NCBI GenBank assembly: GCA_023443455.1
Contig: JAEZUE010000042.1
Span: forward strand, 1 to 19,290
DNA from: Verrucomicrobiota bacterium
GTDB taxonomy: Bacteria > Verrucomicrobiota > Verrucomicrobiia > Opitutales > Opitutaceae
Length of the DNA stretch: 19,290 nucleotides
Direction: 5' to 3'
Positions within the stretch are counted from its first letter, which is position 1, and every line of letters starts with the position of its first letter. Position numbers and translations under genes: made by a program. The notes beneath the pieces were generated by a model. The model was not told where the DNA came from. It was given only the letters and a program-made list of their open reading frames with translations, and ran no database searches. Positions 15,047 to 19,290 of the stretch are shown in pieces.

Positions 15047-15673
15047 TCACCGCAGAAACGCCGAACCGGCCAGCGCGAGCGTGAGCGCGATCTCCTCGGC
15101 CACCTTGTCGGTGTTCTTTCCGGCCTGGATGCCGAAATCCGAGCGGTTGATCGTGAACTGCGCGCGCACGACCAACAGGTCCCCCTCGAGCTCGGGCTTG
15201 CCGAGGCGCGCACCGAGCTTGCCCGGCAGATGGGTGATCGCCACCGGCACCGTGATCTCCTTCGCCACGCCCCTGAGCGTCAGTACCCCCTTCGCCTGGG
15301 CTTTCAGCGCCGGACCGGCCTTCTCGACCTGCCCCAGCGAGGCCAGCTGGAACGTGATCTCCGAATACGCGGCGACATCCAACCAGTGCGCACCGTGCAG
15401 GTGCTCCATCATCGTCGGATTGCCGACCGTGAGCGACGAGGCCGCCAGGACGATGGTGCCCGACGTCGCCTCGGGCGCGGCCGGGTCGAAGGCGATGGTG
15501 CCGCTCACGCCGGTGCCTTGGCCCGAGATCGATTCGAGCGGCGCGTCGAGGTGGAACTGGATGTTGTTCACCCCCTTCGGATCCTTGAAGTCGAAGGAGA
15601 GCGGGGCGGCGACCACTGCCGAGGCGGCGCCGAGCAACAGGGAAGAGAGCAGAACGCGAGTGAGTGAGATCAT
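15047..15673 (-). CDS. YceI-family secreted protein
   Basis: This encodes 208 residues from ATG at 15673-15671, within an ATGA overlap with the preceding small membrane protein gene. A Sec signal peptide is visible (SLLLGAASAVVAA, cleavage near residue 23). The mature part is a YceI lipocalin-like barrel: SFDFKDPKGVNNIQFHLDAP, then ISGQGTGVSGTIAFDPAAPE, and late in the chain VRAQFTINRSDFGIQAGKN, a typical YceI ending. Members bind polyisoprenoid or quinone-like lipids in the periplasm, and some are induced by acid or redox stress. Co-location with a small membrane protein, as here, is reminiscent of the cytochrome b561-YceI pairing, but the partner is too short to be a b561. chrA follows 53 bases later. 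Confidence 0.92.
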   Translation of the reverse strand: MISLTRVLLSSLLLGAASAVVAAPLSFDFKDPKGVNNIQFHLDAPLESISGQGTGVSGTIAFDPAAPEATSGTIVLAASSLTVGNPTMMEHLHGAHWLDVAAYSEITFQLASLGQVEKAGPALKAQAKGVLTLRGVAKEITVPVAITHLPGKLGARLGKPELEGDLLVVRAQFTINRSDFGIQAGKNTDKVAEEIALTLALAGSAFLR

Positions 15674-15939
15674 GTGGATTTCCGGTTGGTTGGTAGCTTG
15701 CGAAAGAGAAAGGTCGCCCCCACGGCGAGTCCGGCACCCAGCAGCACCCCACCGAGCAACGTCTCGATGCCCGGCACGAAACCCTCGCGCCACTCGAGAA
15801 CCGACAGCCCGGTGAACTCGTCGATGCGTTCCACCCCCACGCGCGTCTGCCACCAGCCCACCCGCGCCCCGGCAGCCCACCACCAAAGGGCGGAGCCGAG
15901 CGCGAGCCAGAGACCGAAAAGACGAAGGATGCAGCGCAT
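15670..15939 (-). CDS. Small two-span membrane protein preceding yceI
   Basis: This encodes 89 residues from ATG at 15939-15937, and its stop overlaps the yceI start by four bases (ATGA), so the two are translationally coupled. Two membrane segments are visible: residues 2-24 (LRLFGLWLALGSALWWWAAGA) and 57-79 (IETLLGGVLLGAGLAVGATFLF), separated by a polar loop with WQTRVGVERIDEF. I do not recognise the family, and the protein carries no clear heme-binding His pair. It may anchor or assist the YceI protein. It is the first gene of the putative operon continuing with yceI and chrA. Confidence 0.78.
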   Translation of the reverse strand: MRCILRLFGLWLALGSALWWWAAGARVGWWQTRVGVERIDEFTGLSVLEWREGFVPGIETLLGGVLLGAGLAVGATFLFRKLPTNRKST

Positions 15940-15983
15940 GAGGCGAGAAATGGAAACGGTGCGCGCACGGAATCCGGGCTTAT

Positions 15984-15995
15984 CTTGATGTCAAG
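15984..15995. promoter_or_regulatory. MarR-type palindrome overlapping a TTGACA box
   Basis: CTTGA-TG-TCAAG is an inverted repeat of two 5-bp arms around 2 bases. Read on the - strand it contains TTGACA (15994-15989), a consensus -35 hexamer about 50 bases before the start of the small membrane protein gene. No good -10 hexamer stands out at 16-18 bases beyond it. Palindromes of the TTGA-N2-TCAA type are typical of MarR-family repressors; no regulator gene is in the window. Confidence 0.45.
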
Positions 15996-16023
15996 GCTTT
16001 GGCCGAAAATTCCCCCTTCTCCC

Positions 16024-16072
16024 ACCCGTCCGCGGGTCAACTGTCAGAGCGAAAATCCCAAAGATTCGCTCT
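16024..16072 (+). other. Two leader hairpins upstream of the PhoD-like gene
   Basis: ACCCG/CGGGT (16024-16037, 4-nt loop) is followed by AGAGCGAA/TTCGCTCT (16046-16072, 11-nt loop). They lie about 75-125 bases before the start codon, in the presumed 5' leader. No T-run follows, so they do not look like a terminator. I do not recognise a known riboswitch. Confidence 0.4.
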
Positions 16073-16148
16073 CGACGCAGCGCGATCGGATTGGAAAGCT
16101 CGCGCACTCGGCCGCGCCGACCCCAACCACTTCGCCCCTTTTAAACGT

Positions 16149-17540
16149 ATGAAAGTCCGTTCCCTCGTCCTCGCCCTCGCCGCGACCTGCGGCGCACTCG
16201 GAACCCCTGCCTTCGCCAAGGATGTCGCCGCCGATGTGGCCGGCGAGATCGGCACCCGCTCGGCCCTCCTCCAGTCCCGCATCACCAAGGAAATGCGCGC
16301 GGCCGCCGGCATCGGCGACGCGATCGAGGGCTGGGCCCGTTTCGAGGCGGCCGACAATCCCGAATTCAGCCACCCGGTGGTGACCGAGTGGGTGAAGATC
16401 CGGCCGGAGAACGATTTCGTCGTGAAGTACATGTACGGAAAACGTTCCGACGAGTCGCTCGAGGGCGGCACGAACTATTTCTGGCGCGTCAAGTACGGCC
16501 AGAGCCCGGCGCACGTCACCACCGGCGACACCAACACCTTCACCACGATGTCGGGCTCGCTCGAGAGCCGCGCCGTGCGCATCGCGGTCGTGCAGGGCAT
16601 CGACCCCTCTTCCCCCAAGCTCGCCACCGCCCTCGACACCGTCGCGGCGACCAAGCCCGACTACGTGGTCTTCGCCGGCAACAGCGTCGTCTACGACGAT
16701 GCCGCCGCCGCGACCACCGAGGAGACCATGCGCGCCAAGTGGCACGCCTTGCTCGCCCAGCCCAAGCTGGTCGACCTGCTCGGCCAGGTCGGCTCGTATT
16801 GGATGAAGAACGACCGCGACTTCCGCTTCGCCGGCGCCGACACCACCGGCGAGCGCGCGCCCTCCGCCGAGCTCGGCGCCAACGTCTTCCGCGAGCAGAT
16901 CCCGATCACCGACCCGCGCGACCCCACCAGCCTCACCTTCCGCTCCGTCCAGGCCACCCGCGACCTCGCCCTCTGGCTGATGGAAGTGCGCGACTACCGC
17001 AGCGCCAACAACGCCGCCGACAACAAGGACAAGTCCCTCTGGGGCCCCTCGCAGGCGGACTGGATGGAGCGCAACGTGCTCACCACCCCGTCGGCCTTCC
17101 GCCTCGTGATCCAGCCCTCGGCCATCGTCGGCCCCGACGCCTCGACCGACTCCCACGTCACCGCGTTCAAGCATGAGCGCCAGGCGTTCCTCGACCACGT
17201 GAAGGCGAACAAGCTCGCCGAGCAGGGCCTGATCTCGATCGTCGGCGGCAACGCCCAATACGTCTCCACCTCGCCCGAGGGCCTGCAGGAGATCTCGGTC
17301 GGTTCCCTCACCGCGCCGGCCGGAGTCGCTCCCGCCTCCGGCAACGTGCAGGTCGACTTCGCCGGCCTGCCCACCGCCGGCTTCGCCCTGATCGAAGTCA
17401 GCGCCGGCGTCGCCACGATCCCCGCCATCGGCACCACCCCCGCCAAGCCCGGCGTGCCCTCCGTGCTGAAGATCTCGCTGATCAACGCCGAGACCGGCGC
17501 CGTGGTGCACACCGTCACCCGCACCGCGAAGGTCGAATAA
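16149..17540 (+). CDS. Secreted PhoD-fold protein, probably a catalytically inactive phosphatase homologue
   Basis: This encodes 463 residues from ATG at 16149, where a signal peptide begins (MKVRSLVLALAATCGALG, cleavage after AFA near residue 23). The frame is open upstream, but the extension is not protein-like. The layout follows the alkaline phosphatase D (PhoD-like) family: an N-terminal beta domain (about 70-135), then the metallophosphatase-like domain (about 141-390) with recognisable segments LWLMEVRDYRS (275-285), LWGPSQADWMERNV (297-310) and AFKHERQAFLDHV (339-351), and a C-terminal domain to 463. The metal-binding motifs are altered. The usual GD-x-x-Y is GNSVVYDD (177-184), the usual DDHD-type motif is KNDRDF (220-225), and the usual GD-x-H is GGNAQ (366-370). 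The fold is therefore likely kept while phosphatase activity is doubtful. It could act as a binding or structural periplasmic protein. A strong terminator follows, and it appears to be transcribed alone. Confidence 0.75.
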   Translation: MKVRSLVLALAATCGALGTPAFAKDVAADVAGEIGTRSALLQSRITKEMRAAAGIGDAIEGWARFEAADNPEFSHPVVTEWVKIRPENDFVVKYMYGKRSDESLEGGTNYFWRVKYGQSPAHVTTGDTNTFTTMSGSLESRAVRIAVVQGIDPSSPKLATALDTVAATKPDYVVFAGNSVVYDDAAAATTEETMRAKWHALLAQPKLVDLLGQVGSYWMKNDRDFRFAGADTTGERAPSAELGANVFREQIPITDPRDPTSLTFRSVQATRDLALWLMEVRDYRSANNAADNKDKSLWGPSQADWMERNVLTTPSAFRLVIQPSAIVGPDASTDSHVTAFKHERQAFLDHVKANKLAEQGLISIVGGNAQYVSTSPEGLQEISVGSLTAPAGVAPASGNVQVDFAGLPTAGFALIEVSAGVATIPAIGTTPAKPGVPSVLKISLINAETGAVVHTVTRTAKVE

Positions 17541-17563
17541 GTTTCGGGCATCACGCCTTCCCC

Positions 17564-17594
17564 AGCCGCGCCGGTTCCCTCGGCGCGGCTTTTT
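17564..17594 (+). terminator. Rho-independent terminator after the PhoD-like gene
   Basis: AGCCGCGCCG (17564-17573) pairs perfectly with CGGCGCGGCT (17581-17590) around a 7-nt loop, and five T residues span the end of the stem and the tail. It lies 23 bases after the stop codon. Confidence 0.93.
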
Positions 17595-17896
17595 CATGCC
17601 CCGAAGCGCCACCGGCCGAGGCGGCCCCCGGCGAACCCAAGTCAGGGTACGAAACGCCGAGCCTCGCTCCAGCCCGCCGCCCCCGCCCTGCGATCCGAAT
17701 CGCCACCGCAGAGCCCTCTTCACGCCGGGGAAAAATCGCCCGATCGCGCGGCTTGCCAAGCGGGAAAGCGCATGCCACGTTCCGCGCCCTGTTCTTTGAT
17801 TGGCGCACTCGCCAATCCCCCGGCGCCATGAAGAAGCCCGGCGCTCGCGACACCAAAACGTTCCGAGTTCCGCCTTCCTCGTTTCGCCCTCTCCAT
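17595..17896. other. Gene-free stretch upstream of ssrA, with one perfect hairpin
   Basis: I see no protein gene in these 302 bases. A perfect 8-bp hairpin, GATTGGCG/CGCCAATC with a CACT loop, lies at 17798-17817, about 80 bases before the tmRNA 5' end, and has no T-run. The stretch should hold the ssrA promoter, but I cannot point to a convincing -35/-10 pair; the AT-poor sequence just upstream of 17897 lacks a TATAAT-like box. The precursor may start further upstream and be trimmed by RNase P. Confidence 0.5.
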
Positions 17897-18253
17897 GGGG
17901 GTGTTCTGGATTCGACCCTTGGTCGGAGTGCTGCGCTGCACGTCGAGGATGGCGGTCCCCTCGTTAATCCATCGCCAAACACAATAAGTGGCACCTACGA
18001 AGAAATGCCCCTGGCTGCTTAATTAAAGCAACCACGCGGTCCCGGCGACACCTGCTAGCCGACGACTGCGACGACAGCAGGCATAGCTTATGGGGGCGTC
18101 AATGGCCCATGAGTCGTATCTTCAATCCAGCGGCTGGCCGTCGTTTTGCCCGTCCGGGAGCGTCGCGACGGCGAGATTAACCTCGGGCTAAACGTGTAGA
18201 TGCGTCGTGCAAAGGCCAAGGGGACGCGGGTTCAATTCCCGCCACCTCCACCA
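17897..18253 (+). ncRNA. ssrA: Transfer-messenger RNA (tmRNA)
   Basis: This is a one-piece tmRNA of 357 nt. The 5' end GGGGGTG pairs with CACCTCC near the 3' end (18243-18249) to form the tRNA-like acceptor stem, with a G3-U70 wobble, the alanine identity signal. The conserved 5' segment TTCTGGATTCGAC follows at 17904-17916. The T-arm GCGGGTTCAATTCCCGC and an encoded CCA (18251-18253) close the molecule. The tag frame ends in TAA at 18020-18022 and reads PNTISGTYEEMPLAA if translation resumes at CCA (17975), ending in a LAA-type proteolysis signal. tmRNA rescues ribosomes stalled on broken mRNA and marks the product for degradation. The tRNA-Ala gene follows after 10 bases. Confidence 0.97.
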
Positions 18254-18263
18254 GATTTGTCTT

Positions 18264-18339
18264 GGGGTCATAGCTCAGTTGGAAGAGCACCTGCTTTGCA
18301 AGCAGGGGGTCGTCGGTTCGAACCCGTCTGGCTCCACCA
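18264..18339 (+). tRNA. tRNA-Ala (anticodon TGC)
   Basis: This is a 76-nt cloverleaf with encoded CCA (18337-18339). The acceptor arm GGGGTCA/TGGCTCC includes the G3-U70 pair recognised by alanyl-tRNA synthetase. The D-arm region is TAGCTCAGTTGGAAGAGCA, the anticodon stem is CCTGC/GCAGG with loop TTTGCAA and anticodon TGC (18297-18299), and the T-arm holds GGTTCGAACCC. It starts 10 bases after the tmRNA 3' end and shares the terminator at 18349. Confidence 0.98.
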
Positions 18340-18348
18340 ATTCACGAC

Positions 18349-18382
18349 AAACGCCGGTCCGCGAAATGCGGGCCGGCGTTTT
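18349..18382 (+). terminator. Rho-independent terminator shared by ssrA and tRNA-Ala
   Basis: AAACGCCGGTCCGC (18349-18362) pairs with GCGGGCCGGCGTTT (18368-18381) in a 14-bp stem with one G-T pair and a 5-nt loop. It ends in TTTT. It begins 9 bases after the tRNA-Ala CCA end. No terminator is seen between tmRNA and tRNA, so both probably leave one precursor. Confidence 0.93.
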
Positions 18383-18405
18383 GCTTGCGGCGCCCCGGAG
18401 TGCTG

Positions 18406-18466
18406 GAACTCGTCAGAGGTTCGCCCCCCGGAGGAGTGGAACCACTTATACACACTGATGGGCACC
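18406..18466 (+). repeat. Hairpin module with AGTGGAACCACT repeat, copy 1
   Basis: A GAACTC-GTCA-GAGGTTC hairpin (18406-18422, one bulged G) is followed by the block CGGAGGAGTGGAACCACT and then TACACACTGATGG. The same order recurs at 18724-18787 and, shortened, at 19096-19138. AGTGG/CCACT is itself a small inverted repeat around AA. Confidence 0.85.
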
Positions 18467-18470
18467 AACG

Positions 18471-18605
18471 CGTAGTCATTCAGCCGAGTGACGAGGGACG
18501 AGCGTCGAGGGCCGGAGTTTCGGAGGCAGATCGAGAGCACCCTCGGGCAATCGCCTTGTGCACAATTGGATTGGGGCTCGCCACTCGACGCTCGACTCTC
18601 GTCGT
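18471..18605. repeat. Heptad-bounded inverted-repeat element, copy B
   Basis: This is the second copy of the element at 2271-2402, in opposite orientation. Four CGAGNNN heptads lie at 18484-18511 and four inverted ones at 18574-18601. The core, including TTGTGCACAA, is nearly identical to copy A. The heptads at the outer ends differ more between copies than the core does, yet they keep CGAG in every unit. It is inserted within the hairpin-repeat region after tRNA-Ala. Confidence 0.85.
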
Positions 18606-18723
18606 CACGGCTGAGCCGGAAGGCGTTCGGCCCTGTAGGCCAGGGCGCCGACCTGGCCCGCGGCGATGGTCGTGAGACCATCGTGCCGTAGCGGAACGCG
18701 TGAGCGTTTCGTTCCCTGTGGCG

Positions 18724-18787
18724 GAACGCGTCAGAGTTTCGACCTTCGGAGAAGTGGAACCACTGATACACACTGATGGCCACTTAT
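18724..18787 (+). repeat. Hairpin module with AGTGGAACCACT repeat, copy 2
   Basis: This copy follows the pattern of copy 1: GAACGC-GTCA-GAGTTTC, then CTTCGGAGAAGTGGAACCACT and GATACACACTGATGGCCAC. The 3' part is the closest match to the inverted copy at 12500-12520. Confidence 0.85.
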
Positions 18788-19095
18788 CCGGATCGGACCG
18801 TGGCGCTGCTCGCCAGAGCGGCGATACCCTGTGGGCCACCGCGCCGAAGTGGCAGTCGATAGACTCTCGCGCAAAGACGCAAAGGCGCAGAGGCCCAGGC
18901 ACCGGCCAATCCGACCCCCATTCCGAATCTTGGCGACTTGGCGTCTTGAGCGAAGCGGGCGCGATGTTCTCAGACATTTCCGTCACCCTTCACCGTAGCT
19001 GGGCGGCGAAGCCGTTCAGCCATCTGCGGATGAACGCCGATCCGACCCATGGCGATGCTCGTGAGACCATCGTGCCGAGGTGGCAATCCATCGCA

Positions 19096-19138
19096 GAACT
19101 CGCCAGAGTTTCGGCTTTCGGAGGAGTGGAACCACTAA
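19096..19138 (+). repeat. Hairpin module with AGTGGAACCACT repeat, copy 3 (shortened)
   Basis: GAACTC-GCCA-GAGTTT is followed by TTTCGGAGGAGTGGAACCACT. After the CCACT core the similarity to copies 1 and 2 stops. Confidence 0.82.
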
Positions 19139-19290
19139 CGGACCACGCCAACGGCGCGTCCTCGAAAATGTCCTCCGCCTGATCGGCTCCGGGATGAGGT
19201 GGTCGGGCCCACTGATCGCGGGCAGTTCCCATGGCGCTGCTCGCCAGAGCAGCGATGCCCTGTAGGCCACCGCGCCGAGGTGGCAATCCG

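Larger units (their letters stand above)
18606..19290. repeat. Gene-free modular hairpin-repeat region
   Basis: No protein gene is supported here; frames crossing it read out repeats. Hairpins with a four-base G[T/C][C/G]A loop occur at 18664-18683, 18692-18711, 18723-18740, 18804-18823, 19053-19072, 19096-19111 and 19235-19254. Hairpins with the seven-base loop GCGCCGA occur at 18638-18658, 18835-18853 and 19266-19284. Within a class the loops are constant while the stems differ and remain complementary. Degenerate short repeats of types common between genes in environmental bacteria lie at about 18868-18892 (CGCAAAGACGCAAAGGCGCA) and 19018-19045. The region continues past the window edge. 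Confidence 0.8.

Noticed and set aside
13536..15815. Long open frame on the + strand (759 codons)
   Set aside because: It is antisense to chrA, yceI and the AEC gene and reads through the heptad array as a repeated peptide.
16044..17759. Long open frame on the - strand (571 codons)
   Set aside because: It is the antisense shadow of the PhoD-like gene and crosses its terminator.
18268..18783. Open frame on the - strand after tRNA-Ala (171 codons)
   Set aside because: It overlaps the tRNA gene, its terminator and two repeat types. The peptide similarity to the frame near 2300 comes from the shared non-coding repeat.
18383..19290. Genomic island integrated at the tmRNA or tRNA 3' end
   Set aside because: Such genes are common integration sites, but no integrase and no duplicated 3' end of ssrA or tRNA-Ala is seen within the window.

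Overview
The window is a GC-rich bacterial chromosome segment. It probably comes from Verrucomicrobiota, most likely an Opitutales/Opitutaceae-like lineage. That placement is inferred from the gene types, the strong C/G bias at third codon positions and the style of the intergenic repeats; no phylogenetic marker was aligned. The annotation rests on reading the sequence only.

Layout. (1) 2-2255: the end of mreB, then mreC and mreD, a cell-shape operon on the + strand. (2) 2271-2402: a short non-coding element bounded by inverted heptads, whose second copy lies at 18471-18605. (3) 2431-4151: an HNH endonuclease gene (-) divergent from an AEC-family permease (+), which is followed by a 98-bp array of 7-nt units. 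(4) 4273-6256: a two-gene operon (-) of a peptidoglycan-binding-domain protein and a small unknown protein, divergent from a secreted coiled-coil/LysM protein (6431-7288) with a strong terminator. (5) 7341-7857: a gene-free stretch, then a small conserved-looking membrane protein. (6) 8377-12230: a compact defence block made of a single-chain Type IIG-like restriction-methylase, hicA, hicB and a DUF2283-like protein, followed on the opposite strand by the C-terminal remnant of a ParE/RelE-type toxin that has no frame entry. (7) 12686-15939: four genes on the - strand (small membrane protein, YceI, ChrA, second AEC permease). The first two overlap by ATGA, and a MarR-type palindrome overlaps a TTGACA box upstream. 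(8) 16149-17540: a secreted PhoD-fold protein in which the metal-binding motifs appear to have been replaced. (9) 17897-18382: tmRNA (ssrA), a 10-nt gap, tRNA-Ala(UGC) and one shared terminator. (10) 18383-19290: about 900 bp without genes, filled with modular hairpin repeats.

The most unusual signal is in the repeats rather than in a protein operon. Region 18405-19284 holds at least eight hairpins of the form arm - G[T/C][C/G]A tetraloop - complementary arm, and three hairpins with a seven-base GCGCCGA loop. The loops stay constant while the stems change in a compensatory way. A second repeat type is bounded at each end by four CGAGNNN heptads in inverted orientation. A third type, arrays of GTTNNNN heptads, sits beside both AEC permease genes. 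Next in interest are the apparently inactive PhoD homologue, the restriction/toxin-antitoxin operon and the tmRNA/tRNA-Ala tandem.
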